DNA of 64,000 bases. Source: an uncultured Fibrobacterota bacterium. Its GTDB lineage: Bacteria > Fibrobacterota > Fibrobacteria > Fibrobacterales > Fibrobacteraceae. The notes under the pieces are model-generated. The model saw nothing but the letters and a program-made list of their open reading frames with translations, did no database searches and had not been told where the DNA came from. Every line of letters starts with the position of its first letter. Within the stretch, counting starts at the first letter, position 1. Both the position numbers and the translations under genes were made by a program. Positions 36,979 through 47,125 of this stretch are shown here, in pieces. The stretch covers positions 1 through 64,000 of the forward strand of contig CAIRAY010000124.1 in NCBI GenBank assembly GCA_903876665.1, in the 5' to 3' direction.

Positions 36979-39900
36979 TTGGTGGGCGTGATTTCCTTAT
37001 CCCATCTCCGCTTGTTTTTGTTTGCCGTTCCCATGGCCTGGTCTTTTGTGGTCCAAGAGGATCGGCCGGACCGACTTTTGTTGGAAGACCGGGTGGTGTC
37101 TGTTCAATCGCAGAGCTGTGGCACACGCGTTCTTCTGATTCCTGAACAATCCACGAACCTGGCCAAGGGCAACCAGTCTGCTGTACCCTACCGCTCCTAC
37201 ACGGTAGCGCTTCCATCTCTCAGCTCCGTTCCCGTGGTGCAAATTGAAGACTTGCAGATGGAGCCATTTGTGGGGGAGCTTGCCTCCAATGAAAATTGCA
37301 CCGAGCAGGGTGCGTCCAAACTGCCAACTGCAGGCCCTACGGGCGTTGTGACTACTCGCACAGTGATCCGTGATGGACTACCCCGTGCGACCATTTACAT
37401 CCCTCTCGCACAAGGCTCCTTTCTTCGCAAGGCCTTTCGCCTCCGGGTTAGCTGGACGGGGCAAATGGGCGCAGGCCATGGGGCTCTTCTGGGCAAGCGC
37501 GCCTTAGCCCAGGTGGTCAATCCAAAATCAGCCCGTCTTTTTGCGGTTCCCGTGCAAAAGCGCGCCCTTCGCCGTGTCGCAGGCGATTTGCCCTCCGCAA
37601 TAGAATGGATGGCGCAAATTCCTATTGGCGACCGGGATCACGCCTCCCAAAAAGAAGACGGTATGTACGCGTTGACTTTCAGTCAACTGCAAGATGCGCT
37701 GCAGGGGACTTCTTTGGAAAACTCCTTGGCTGGAATCTCCGTTTCGAAATTGGTTATCGCGGGGGGAACCGGGGACACCCTTCCCGAAACTCCCGCGACA
37801 AAAATCCCCGGACTAGGTCCTCTGGAGCAACAGCCAATTCTTGTCTTTGATCATTCCGGATCGGGTGACCTGAGTCCAAATGGAATCTGGGACGAAGGCG
37901 ATACCCTGGTGTTTTACGGGAGCGGAACTTCCCTGTGGAAGCGAATGGACCTTGAGGATCCATCCCTTTCCGTTGCAGGCATGGAATACTATTTCTCCTC
38001 GAACCCGTACTCCTTCCAGAGGTATGTTTACTTTGGCGTTTTACCTACTGGTGCCTCGGGCAAACGCTTGCCAACCCTCCCCAAACGCACTGGCGGGACA
38101 AACACCACCCAGCTTGACCGATATATCCGGGCCGAAAAGGACTTGCTATTGCGGGATTCCTATTTTGGAATTCTGTCCGATGGCTGGGAAGAGAATACAG
38201 GCCGTGAGTGGTTTTGGATTTGGGCGAGCACCATGTCGGATTCCCTTCGGGTTGAGAATGGCGATTTGGGGCTTCCTCAAGTTTCCACGCTCCCCAATAT
38301 GGTGGGAAGCCAGGCCAAGGTTGCGGTCGGTTTTTTCCCGCATCGGAGCATTTATAAAAGTCTTCCCGACGATCCTGCTGCCACCAGGCTCCAAGCCGGG
38401 GACATGGCTATTTCGGCGGACCTGAATATGGATAATCGCTATTCCACCATCTGTTTTCGCATGGATGTAAATGGAGATTCGGCGGTTAGCCTGGGGATTC
38501 GCCAGCCGGGAGGTCAGTTTTTGGGTTCTCTGCAAGGGATTCAGAGTTCCGGAAACCGATTTGCCATGACCATTTACCCCAACGGAAGGCAGTTCGACCG
38601 GTTTGATGGATTTTCCTTGGCCTACCCGGCGACCATAACCTGGCGTGACACCGCCGAATCCTGGCTTCCGGGCTCCCTGTCCGGAGTTCGTCAATTTACC
38701 GTAGCCAAAGCCCCTACGAATCTATGGGCCCTCAAGCTCGCCAAGGAAACTCCCGTTGGATTGACACAAGTTTCTTTGGGCGGGTTTACGGATTCAATTT
38801 CAGCTGCAACGGATGTCAGGTATCATCTATTCAAATGGGGAACATGGCAGACGGTCAGTGCGATTGAGCCTTGGGTTGTTTCTTCCCAAGGTGTCGAAGA
38901 AGATATTTCCAGTCTGAGCGGGAACAAGGATTATGTGATGATTTGTCCTCGATCCTTGCTGAGCACTGCCCACGAATTGCAGGATTTCCGGGCTGGAGAA
39001 AAAGTGACGAGTCCAGTGCAGACATCTCTGATCGATTTGCCATCCATCACCCAGCAGTTCGGTGGGGGAGTGACAAGTCCCACAGCGATTCGCGATTTTC
39101 TGCGCTATGCCCGGGATCAGTGGTCGAACCTCAAGTATGTGCTGCTTGTGGGGAACGGTCATGCCGATTACCGCCGGATCCGCTCCACCAGTCCTGAGCT
39201 CATGGTCCCGACCTTTGAAAAAGAAGAAATGGGAACCGATGACTACTACGCCATACTGGATTCCGGCGAGGCCATTTTCACCACGAGCTATGATTATGAC
39301 TTGGCGGTGGGGAGGCTTCCTGTTTCAACCCCTGCGGATTTGTCCGCCTACATTTCCAAGGCAAAAGAGTACGAGGATTTGACTCAGGCGGATCTGGGCA
39401 ACTGGAGAAACACCTTGGTGCTCAGCGCAGATGATGCTTACCAGGCGGACCATTACGACGGGGCGGGTCACGCCAAGGAAATGGAGAATCAGGCCAACAT
39501 GGTTCGTGCCGCAGCCCTCGCGGACAGCTTTGAAATCGACATGCATAAAATTTATCTGCACGCCTATCCGCTGGACGCCGCCAAGCAAAAGCCCGAGGCC
39601 GCGCGGGACTTGATTGCTCGCATGAACCAGGGGAATTTATTCACCTATTATTTTGGACATGGCTCTTCAGTGGCCTGGGCCGACGAGGGACTTCTGGGTT
39701 TATCCGCTATTCCGGAGCTGTACAATTCCGGTAGGTATTTTGTGTTAGGTTCTTTTGCGTGTACGGTGGGTCGCTTTGATATTCCTAGCGTACCGAGTCT
39801 CTCTCAGTTATTCCTGAACGCCACAGAGCGCGGAGCCATTGCCTCCATCGGAGCCATGAGGGAATCGTTTCCTGGTTCCAATGCAACGCTTGCGGGCAAG

Positions 39901-41133
39901 ATTTTGTTGAATGGGTTGGGGGGGGCGTCCACTTTGGGCGAAGCCTTCTATCGGGCGAAGGGTGAGGGAATGCTTGAGGTGGATTATGGAGCGTCTCTAC
40001 GGTACAATAGCCAAAAGTATGTTTTGCTTGGAGAACCTGCGCTCAAGCTACCACAGCCAGTGGCGAAGATAACCCTGAACCAGGAGGTCGATACCTTGCA
40101 AGCACTGCAGAATGTCCGCCTCTCCGGAAAAGTGACGGGTGGAGAATCCGCAGGAAATATTTTCCTCCAGGTGCTCGAAGGTCAGCAGAATCGCGATGTC
40201 ATCCAGCAAATTCCGGATCGTGATCCTGATATTCTTGCTGTTTCTTATCAGGGAGGCCTCATATATTCCGAGGTGGTTCCTTATAAGGATGGACGTTTTT
40301 CCACCCAATTCGTATCTCCCCGGAAAATCAATTTTGGTGATACAGCCGCCCAAATCCGTCTTTGGTCCTGGTCCCAGGGAAGTGGCAAGCTTGGGCGAGG
40401 CCTGGTATCTGGCATTCAGATTCACGGCACCTCCTCCTACAAAGATAGTATTCACGATATAGATCCTCCGAGTATCGCGTTTCGCCCCTGTGGGCTTCCT
40501 GATAGTTTGGCCAGGTCCTACTCCGTGGGCAAGGTGTTGCGCCTGGAATCTCCGGCTTGCCTGGATGTGCTGATTCTGGATTCCACGGGTCTGGATATGC
40601 GAGAAGACCCCGATGAAGGAATTAGCTTTGAGCTGGTGGGCCAGAAGGACCCCTGGCACCCCTGGCCCTTCCTGGAGCAATCGGGAAAACGAGTGCTGGC
40701 CCGCATGGATTTTAGTGCCAAATATGCCCCTGGTTTATATAGGCTCAAGGTCCGTGCCCTCGATATTTTGGGCAATGTGGGCACAGCGGAACTTCAGATC
40801 GAACTGACGGCCGGTCTAAAGACCGCTTTGCAGTCCATTTACAATGCGCCCAACCCGATGGGAAAATCGGGCACAACTTTCTACTTTAGGAACCTCGCGG
40901 AAAATCATCGAACCCAGGTTTCGATTGAAATTTTTGGTTCGGATGGCCGTGTGGTGCAAGTGATTCGCGATGTCCAGTCGGGAGTGACCCGTTGGAACGG
41001 CAAGGATCACCGGGGAAGAACACTCGCAAACGGTCTGTACCACTATGTATTGACTTGCACGGTGTTCCCGGAAGATGAGTCCGGAAAGATTCGTCGGTTC
41101 CGCGCGAAGCAGAAACTGGTTATTTCGAGGTGA
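36979..41133 (+). CDS. porU: C25-family cysteine peptidase, PorU-like, with FlgD-like Ig C-terminus
   Basis: About 1384 aa, secreted (SLSHLRLFLFAVPMAWSFV signal). A long N-terminal prodomain-like part is followed by the gingipain-type domain: YVLLVGNGHADYRRI, MGTDDYYAILD, YDLAVGRLPVSTPADLSAYISKAKEYE, catalytic His894 in YYFGHGSSVAWADE and catalytic Cys928 in GSFACTVGRFD. The C-terminus has YNAPNPMGKSGTTFYFRN, then FGSDGRVV and GLYHYVLTCTVFP, a FlgD-type Ig fold. This layout matches PorU, the sortase that removes C-terminal signals from type IX secretion cargo; no other por gene is in the window. The start is uncertain: TTG 36979, GTG 36982 or GTG 36988. Surface protease is sure, PorU role likely. 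Confidence 0.78.
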   Translation: MVGVISLSHLRLFLFAVPMAWSFVVQEDRPDRLLLEDRVVSVQSQSCGTRVLLIPEQSTNLAKGNQSAVPYRSYTVALPSLSSVPVVQIEDLQMEPFVGELASNENCTEQGASKLPTAGPTGVVTTRTVIRDGLPRATIYIPLAQGSFLRKAFRLRVSWTGQMGAGHGALLGKRALAQVVNPKSARLFAVPVQKRALRRVAGDLPSAIEWMAQIPIGDRDHASQKEDGMYALTFSQLQDALQGTSLENSLAGISVSKLVIAGGTGDTLPETPATKIPGLGPLEQQPILVFDHSGSGDLSPNGIWDEGDTLVFYGSGTSLWKRMDLEDPSLSVAGMEYYFSSNPYSFQRYVYFGVLPTGASGKRLPTLPKRTGGTNTTQLDRYIRAEKDLLLRDSYFGILSDGWEENTGREWFWIWASTMSDSLRVENGDLGLPQVSTLPNMVGSQAKVAVGFFPHRSIYKSLPDDPAATRLQAGDMAISADLNMDNRYSTICFRMDVNGDSAVSLGIRQPGGQFLGSLQGIQSSGNRFAMTIYPNGRQFDRFDGFSLAYPATITWRDTAESWLPGSLSGVRQFTVAKAPTNLWALKLAKETPVGLTQVSLGGFTDSISAATDVRYHLFKWGTWQTVSAIEPWVVSSQGVEEDISSLSGNKDYVMICPRSLLSTAHELQDFRAGEKVTSPVQTSLIDLPSITQQFGGGVTSPTAIRDFLRYARDQWSNLKYVLLVGNGHADYRRIRSTSPELMVPTFEKEEMGTDDYYAILDSGEAIFTTSYDYDLAVGRLPVSTPADLSAYISKAKEYEDLTQADLGNWRNTLVLSADDAYQADHYDGAGHAKEMENQANMVRAAALADSFEIDMHKIYLHAYPLDAAKQKPEAARDLIARMNQGNLFTYYFGHGSSVAWADEGLLGLSAIPELYNSGRYFVLGSFACTVGRFDIPSVPSLSQLFLNATERGAIASIGAMRESFPGSNATLAGKILLNGLGGASTLGEAFYRAKGEGMLEVDYGASLRYNSQKYVLLGEPALKLPQPVAKITLNQEVDTLQALQNVRLSGKVTGGESAGNIFLQVLEGQQNRDVIQQIPDRDPDILAVSYQGGLIYSEVVPYKDGRFSTQFVSPRKINFGDTAAQIRLWSWSQGSGKLGRGLVSGIQIHGTSSYKDSIHDIDPPSIAFRPCGLPDSLARSYSVGKVLRLESPACLDVLILDSTGLDMREDPDEGISFELVGQKDPWHPWPFLEQSGKRVLARMDFSAKYAPGLYRLKVRALDILGNVGTAELQIELTAGLKTALQSIYNAPNPMGKSGTTFYFRNLAENHRTQVSIEIFGSDGRVVQVIRDVQSGVTRWNGKDHRGRTLANGLYHYVLTCTVFPEDESGKIRRFRAKQKLVISR

Positions 41134-41140
41134 TATTGTA

Positions 41141-41980
41141 ATGGATTTGCGTACTCGTAGTGGATTGATCCAGCGGATTGCAGAAGGCGTCATTCGATTC
41201 CGGTTGCCTCTGCTCATTGTTTCTTTGGGGCTGTGGTTGCTATTTGCCGCGGCCTGGCGGGAATCTGTCGGTGTTCTTTTGGCCCAGGCCGAGCGGAACG
41301 GGACGATCCTTGCATCTCTCCTGAAAGGTGAGGTCGGGAATCTTTTGGATTGGGTCCGCTTTGGTTTCGCAGTTGCCTTGCTTTTTTTATTCCGTTCCAG
41401 GCTCATTGGCTGGAAGGCGGGGCTCTCCACCTTGTATTTCCTGGGCGCAGTGGTTTTGGGTTGCTGGCTTCTGGATGGGTCCGAGCCGATTCTCCCCGTC
41501 ATTCTTGGAGCGATTTCTCTCACATTGGTCACCTTATTTTTCTTTGGAAAAAGTGCCTGGTTGATCGGTGCTTTGCCTTATGCTTTGGCGATTTATGCAT
41601 TGGAAAGCTGGATCCCGGGCATTATTCAGAGACGAGGAATGGGGTGGCAAGTTGTGCTGGCCTTGGCTTCGGCGGACTTATTTTTGCAGTTGCTGAGTAT
41701 TCGAGTTCACATGAAGGCCGGGCACGTGAAGTCGGGTAGCGTGGTTCATGGAGTCATCTCTGTGTTCCCCGGAGTGGTGGGGACAGCTATTTTGCTCTTC
41801 GTTGTCGATGTCGGTTGTTTCTTTTTGGGAATGCCGACCTTGCAGGGGGGAACGATTTTGGACTCCCTTTTGGTCTACTTGGCCTACATGGTCGTCGTGA
41901 TCGGGGTGGCTCCGGCTCTTTTTTCCCTCAGCCCCTTTGGTCGGATAAAATCCAAGTCCAGATCGGTATCAAGGCCTTGA
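41141..41980 (+). CDS. Polytopic membrane protein of unknown function
   Basis: 279 aa with about seven hydrophobic helices (LPLLIVSLGLWLLFAAAW, VRFGFAVALLFLFRSR, TLYFLGAVVLGCWLL, ILPVILGAISLTLVTLFFFG, LIGALPYALAIYALE, VSVFPGVVGTAILLFVVDVGCFFLG-like and LLVYLAYMVVVIGVAPALFSL). No family recognised. The ATG at 41141 has CGAGG ten bases upstream; a frame from 41075 overlaps the peptidase gene. It follows the PorU-like gene after 7 nt and is likely co-transcribed, so it may act with it or with SppA in envelope protein handling. Confidence 0.7.
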   Translation: MDLRTRSGLIQRIAEGVIRFRLPLLIVSLGLWLLFAAAWRESVGVLLAQAERNGTILASLLKGEVGNLLDWVRFGFAVALLFLFRSRLIGWKAGLSTLYFLGAVVLGCWLLDGSEPILPVILGAISLTLVTLFFFGKSAWLIGALPYALAIYALESWIPGIIQRRGMGWQVVLALASADLFLQLLSIRVHMKAGHVKSGSVVHGVISVFPGVVGTAILLFVVDVGCFFLGMPTLQGGTILDSLLVYLAYMVVVIGVAPALFSLSPFGRIKSKSRSVSRP

Positions 41981-41991
41981 TTTTTTTATAA

Positions 41992-42971
<980 letters not shown>

Positions 42972-42972
<1 letters not shown>

Positions 42973-43257
42973 TTTTCGGCTGCGTGCGCCCTGCCACGCA
43001 TCCTCAAATCATTTTCGGCTGCGACCGCGCCCTGCCACGGATCCTCAAGCCTCAGCGTAGGAGAACTACGCTTTCGCTCTCGGATACGCGGCATTGCATC
43101 GGTCTCGCTCGAAAATCGGTCGTCTCGTAGGGCGAGTTCGGTCTTCGACCTGCTCGCGGGGGACAATGGGAATTCAAAACGCCTTGGTCTTTGGACTGGG
43201 GCTTTTTTTTTGTGGGGTCGGGTTTCGTAATTGCGAGGTCGGTCTTCGACCTGCTCG
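42972..43257. repeat. Direct-repeat and hairpin-rich intergenic region after mdh
   Basis: Two imperfect copies of a 36-38 nt unit starting ATTTTCGGCTGCG and ending CCTCAA lie at 42972-43007 and 43011-43048. AGCGTAG-GAGAA-CTACGCT is a hairpin near 43054. TCGGTCTTCGACCTGCTCG occurs at 43138-43156 and again at 43239-43257, each inside a GCGAG...CTCG hairpin. No gene is supported here. Confidence 0.75.
43181..43211 (+). terminator. Intrinsic terminator
   Basis: Stem GCCTTGGTC/GACTGGGGC (with G-U pairs), short T-rich loop, then nine T residues. It lies 209 nt after mdh, within the repeat region. Confidence 0.65.
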
Positions 43258-43431
43258 GGGCGGGGGAGGGGGGTGACAGATTTCTCCAATTTGAATCCTC
43301 CTTTCTAAAATCCTATATTTTACCTCATGACCGGGTACATTTCCGTCATTGGCCATCCATCTCCGGCACGCATTTTCTGCCTGCCGAACTCACTCGTTTT
43401 CAGTCCTGTTCCCTAATTCCAGGAGATCCGC

Positions 43432-44079
43432 ATGAACCTTCGTGCCTTGTTTTTATTGCTGTGCGCTGGATTCGCCACGGCAGCGACGCCACCAAAAGTC
43501 GAACGCAAAACCACCGTTGCTGTCCTTGCCTTCACTGGCAGTTTCAAGCAGTTTTCTGCCGAGGAATTCACCGCGGTTACTAACCGCTTCGAGACGGAGC
43601 TGATGAAAACAGGAACCGTTCAGGTGCTTGAGCGTCGCAACATGGACGCCATTCTGCAGGAGCAGGGGTTCCAGCAGACAGGGGCTTGCACCAGCGAGTG
43701 CCAGGTGCAAGTGGGCCAATTGCTCGGCGTCGATCGCATTATCAGCGGCGATATTGGCAAAGTGGGTGACATGATCACCATGAACCTGAAGCTGGTCGAT
43801 GTGGAGAATGGCGCCAATGTGATGAGCCATGCAATCGACATCAAGGGCGATCTGCAGACCGTGCTTCGCGGTGGTTGCTACGAGATGGCGCAAATCTTTT
43901 CGGGACTCAAAAAACCAGCCAATGACCATTCTGTGCTTACGGCCGAAAAGTCGAGCGTATGGCCCTGGGTCGTTGGGGGCGTGGCCATTGTTGCCGGTGC
44001 AATGACCACGGTGGTGATCCTGTCACAGGATAATTCCGGTTCAGCAAAAAATCCATACACAGTCGACACGGGGTTTTGA
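43432..44079 (+). CDS. CsgG-like secreted protein with C-terminal membrane helix
   Basis: 215 aa with signal peptide (MNLRALFLLLCAGFATA). The body recalls CsgG/LpoB-type proteins: TTVAVLAFTGSFKQFSAEEFTAVTNRFETELMKTGTVQVLERRNMDAILQEQGF, a Cys pair in GACTSECQVQVGQLLGVDRIISGDIGKVGDMITMNLKLVDVENG, then a helix. A hydrophobic stretch near 180-200 (WPWVVGGVAIVAGAMTTVVIL) would anchor it. GGAG lies nine bases before the ATG. The FISUMP lipoprotein gene starts 1 nt after its stop, so they form a pair. The same domain type opens the 511-aa product at 14.6-16.1 kb. Confidence 0.72.
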   Translation: MNLRALFLLLCAGFATAATPPKVERKTTVAVLAFTGSFKQFSAEEFTAVTNRFETELMKTGTVQVLERRNMDAILQEQGFQQTGACTSECQVQVGQLLGVDRIISGDIGKVGDMITMNLKLVDVENGANVMSHAIDIKGDLQTVLRGGCYEMAQIFSGLKKPANDHSVLTAEKSSVWPWVVGGVAIVAGAMTTVVILSQDNSGSAKNPYTVDTGF

Positions 44080-44080
44080 G

Positions 44081-45283
44081 ATGAGAATGCAATTCAGTGC
44101 GTGGTTGTTTTGTGTATTGATGATGGCATTTATCGGTTGTTCCACGAAGAGCGCCAACGATCCGGGCCTGGTCGAAGTGACCACCAAGTACGGCATTTGG
44201 ATCAAGCCGGTGGAGACTCCTTCTTTTGATTCCGTTGTGGTCAATCTTGAGATCGATGGCGTTGCGAGCAAAAGGGTATTTGATTCCGCAACCCGTGATG
44301 CGCAAGGCAAAATTCGCTATGACATTGTTGCGGACGAGACCAAAGTTGTGAAGGTGCATGCTGTGGTGTGGAATAAGGGCCGGGTGGAAGGTACCCAAGA
44401 TGAGGTGTTCACCGCAGGGCAAGCACCCCAGATCCCCAATGTGGTCCTTGCACCAATTGTGGAGTTTGCGGATACGATTTTAAATTCGGCTAGCGGGGGT
44501 GGCGCTCATATTGCGGTTTCTGCAACTGTGCGGAGCTTGGCGAGCGAAGCCGTAGTAACTTCCCTTGCCTTCGATTGGCAGGCCGACGGAACTTGGGATA
44601 CAACCCTTGTTGGGTCTTCCGTGAGCTTTGGACATCAATTCGGCTTGCCCGCCAATGCGTTCCAAAATTGTTTGGTGCAGATTACGGATGGACTAGGACG
44701 GCAGTTGGTTTATGGGTTTGTTGTCAAATCTACGGATCTTTTTATGGACGCCCGGGATTGGCAATTCTACAAAGTCGTGGTGATCGGCTCGCAGACCTGG
44801 ATGGCGCAGAATTTGAATTACGCAGTTGTCAATGGCGCATGGTGGTGCTATGAAAATTCCGAAACAAACTGCGCCACATATGGTCGATTATACAACTATG
44901 CCACGGCTTTGACAGCTTGCCCCAGCGGTTGGCATTTGCCAGACACCACAGCGTGGAATACCCTAGAAGCCATGGCGGGTGGGTCCGCTTTTGCTGGAAC
45001 CAAGCTCAAGGCACATAGCGTCTTTTGGAGCGTAAATTCAGGTACGGATGATTTCGGTTTTTCTGCCCTGCCCGGTGGTAACTCCGCCCAGGGTCCGCTG
45101 TACTCTTCTTATTTGTTCAACTATCTTGGTAGCTACGCGCACTTCTGGACCGGTACGATCTACGGAAGTTCTGGTGGCGCATGGTACAGGCTCATGGGCA
45201 CTCGCAACGCGTCTGTGGTCTCGGACTACACCATCGATTACAGCAAGGCATATGGATTCTCAGTCCGGTGCTTAAAGGACTAG
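44081..45283 (+). CDS. FISUMP-domain lipoprotein
   Basis: 400 aa. The lipoprotein signal ends in MMAFIGC. The middle (about 40-220) holds one or two beta-sandwich-like stretches (LVEVTTKYGIWIKPVETPSFDSVVVNLEIDG, AVVTSLAFDWQADGTWDTTLVGSSVSFGHQFGLP). The C-terminal FISUMP domain starts near 225: YKVVVIGSQTWMAQNLNYA, CATYGRLYNYATALTACPSGWHLPDTTAWNTLEAMAGG, TDDFGFSALPGG and YGFSVRCLKD. This domain is typical of Fibrobacter surface proteins and its function is not known. It overlaps nothing and follows the CsgG-like gene by 1 nt. Confidence 0.88.
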   Translation: MRMQFSAWLFCVLMMAFIGCSTKSANDPGLVEVTTKYGIWIKPVETPSFDSVVVNLEIDGVASKRVFDSATRDAQGKIRYDIVADETKVVKVHAVVWNKGRVEGTQDEVFTAGQAPQIPNVVLAPIVEFADTILNSASGGGAHIAVSATVRSLASEAVVTSLAFDWQADGTWDTTLVGSSVSFGHQFGLPANAFQNCLVQITDGLGRQLVYGFVVKSTDLFMDARDWQFYKVVVIGSQTWMAQNLNYAVVNGAWWCYENSETNCATYGRLYNYATALTACPSGWHLPDTTAWNTLEAMAGGSAFAGTKLKAHSVFWSVNSGTDDFGFSALPGGNSAQGPLYSSYLFNYLGSYAHFWTGTIYGSSGGAWYRLMGTRNASVVSDYTIDYSKAYGFSVRCLKD

Positions 45284-45357
45284 GTGAGCCTACGCGGGGG
45301 TGAATCAGAGATCGGTCCAGGACCTTTGCCAATAATTTCATCCGATTCGCACCAAAC

Positions 45358-45920
45358 ATGGGTCTCAAGCGTCTAAGCTCTAGGACCCTGTATCCCATCG
45401 ACCTTGCTGTTTACAGCGATGACCGAATCTGGGAAAGCCAGAACCTGGACCATGTGGCCAAGGTTGCGCTTTCCAACCTCAAGTTAGCCCAGCAAAAAAA
45501 TTTGGACGTGATCCAAATTCGCAAAATTCTCAGGAAGGAATGGCCCAGGCTGTCCGAACAGCGGCGGGGTAGGTATATTGTCGCGGCAATAAACTTTATT
45601 AAGGCCAAGTCCAAGTCCAAGATGCCCCCGGAAAATTACTCATCCCTGAGGTCCGATATGATTCAAGTGCACGGTATCAACCCTGATTCTCCCTGGCCCA
45701 CGAGCTCCGCGAAGAACACCAGAAAGGCCTGAAGAAAGGCCTCGAGCAAGGAATTGGACAGGGCCTCCAGCGAGGAATCGACCTGAATAAAATCGAAGTC
45801 GTAAAGGGCCTGCTCGCAAAGGGCCTTGATTGGACCTTGATCACCGACATCACCCACCTGGATGAGTCAGGCTTCGATGCGCTCAAGAAAAAATACGAAT
45901 CGGGGTCAGCGCAAGGCTAA
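45358..45920 (+). pseudogene. Frameshifted gene ending in an Rpn/PD-(D/E)XK-transposase-like tail
   Basis: The first frame (45358-45732) codes for 124 aa (MGLKRLSSRTLYPIDLAVYSDDR...). From 45687 another frame is open to TAA at 45918 and reads LAHELREEHQKGLKKGLEQGIGQGLQRGIDLNKIEVVKGLLAKGLDWTLITDITHLDESGFDALKKKY. That repeat-rich LEQGIxQG tail plus the KGLLAKGLD segment is typical of the C-terminus of Rpn-family (recombination-promoting nuclease) proteins. The second frame has no start codon and a stop just upstream, so the gene looks broken by a frameshift near 45685; the catalytic nuclease part is missing. Whether the two frames were once one gene is inference. Confidence 0.62.
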
Positions 45921-45934
45921 CGGCACGGGTCGGC

Positions 45935-47125
45935 TCATCGAGTCGTGGGCAAAGACTTCTCTTCTCGAAACCGTAGCATCAGCCAGGTGAGGGCAACGAC
46001 AAGCGCAATGAATGAAGCCAGGTACACGCTACGCAGGCCCCAGCCATCCCAGATGATTCCGGTGGCGACTCCGCCTACCGCAGCAGCCATTCCGCCATAG
46101 AAGGATTGGGAGACAAATTGCAGGCGCTGCATTCCTTGGTCCCCGTACCGACGGCTCAGATATATGCCAATTCCACTCAGGGTTGCGCCAAAAAATAAGC
46201 CATGCAGAGTTTGGATTGCATACAAAGCGCCAAGCCCATCGACCAGGTAAAGCAGGCCCATGCGCGCTGTGCTGGTGGCTATTCCGGACAGGATGAGTCC
46301 CTTGACTCCAAAGCGTTTCAGAAAGTATATCGAAGCCCAGATCAGGGGCATTTCGCTAGTGGTGGCAATGGTCCAGGCTAGGCTGATTTGGGATTTGGTA
46401 GCTCCAATATCGTCGTGCATAAAGTTGGAGATGACCGAGGTCGCGCCGGTGATGGCCAGGTTCGCCAGGGCAATGCCCAAGATCAGGTTGCGGGTATTGG
46501 GTTCAAACAATTGAGAAAATATTTGGCGCAGGTTAACCGGGCCCTGGGATGGGGGCATTTGGGCGCCACTCTTTTTGGAAACTACTAGGGCGAGAATGGC
46601 AAAAATGGCAAAACCATAATACAGACCCTGGAATCCCAGACGGTCTGCAAAAATGGAGCTCAGCATGCAGGAAAAGGCAAAACCAAACGTGCCCATGGAT
46701 CTTAAAATGAGGACCCAGTGGTCCCCGTGGGGCCGTGCCGAGGAAATGATGGTGATGCTTTGCAAGGTCGCGCCAATATTCATGGAGGCGATGATTCCAA
46801 AATAGGCAATTAAGGATGCCCAGTGTCCTTGAACCATGGGGAAGGCGACCAGGCTGAGTGCGAGTCCCAGATAGGCCCGCCGCAAAATCCGATCCGGATT
46901 CCGAACCAGGTGGCCAGCAAAAAGCAAAAGCCAGGGCAAGATGATTTGCGAAGAAGCTCCCAGAGCGACCGCAATCCCAATGGCATGCGCATTGTAGCGG
47001 TGGCCCAGCTCCAGTACCAAGGTGTGGTATTGATTGGATGCCATGGCGGCAAAGCCCAGGAAAATGGTCAGTGCAGGCAGGATTAAGACAGAGTGGTTCT
47101 TGATGCTTGGAATTGGGTCACTCAT
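45935..47125 (-). CDS. MFS transporter (HcaT/nucleoside-symporter-like)
   Basis: 396 aa with 12 predicted membrane helices (SVLILPALTIFLGFAAMASNQYHTLVLELG ... GMAAAVGGVATGIIWDGWGLRSVYLASFIALVVALTWLML). Features such as FGIIASMNIGATLQSITI, LRSMGTFGFAFSCMLSS and QTLHGLFFGATLSGIGIYLSRRYGDQGMQRLQ are typical of the PPP/HcaT branch of the major facilitator superfamily. The ATG at 47125 lies inside the end of queC (8-nt overlap), so the two are coupled. A role in uptake of a queuosine precursor or a nucleoside-like compound is a reasonable guess; the substrate is not shown. Confidence 0.82.
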   Translation of the reverse strand: MSDPIPSIKNHSVLILPALTIFLGFAAMASNQYHTLVLELGHRYNAHAIGIAVALGASSQIILPWLLLFAGHLVRNPDRILRRAYLGLALSLVAFPMVQGHWASLIAYFGIIASMNIGATLQSITIISSARPHGDHWVLILRSMGTFGFAFSCMLSSIFADRLGFQGLYYGFAIFAILALVVSKKSGAQMPPSQGPVNLRQIFSQLFEPNTRNLILGIALANLAITGATSVISNFMHDDIGATKSQISLAWTIATTSEMPLIWASIYFLKRFGVKGLILSGIATSTARMGLLYLVDGLGALYAIQTLHGLFFGATLSGIGIYLSRRYGDQGMQRLQFVSQSFYGGMAAAVGGVATGIIWDGWGLRSVYLASFIALVVALTWLMLRFREEKSLPTTR

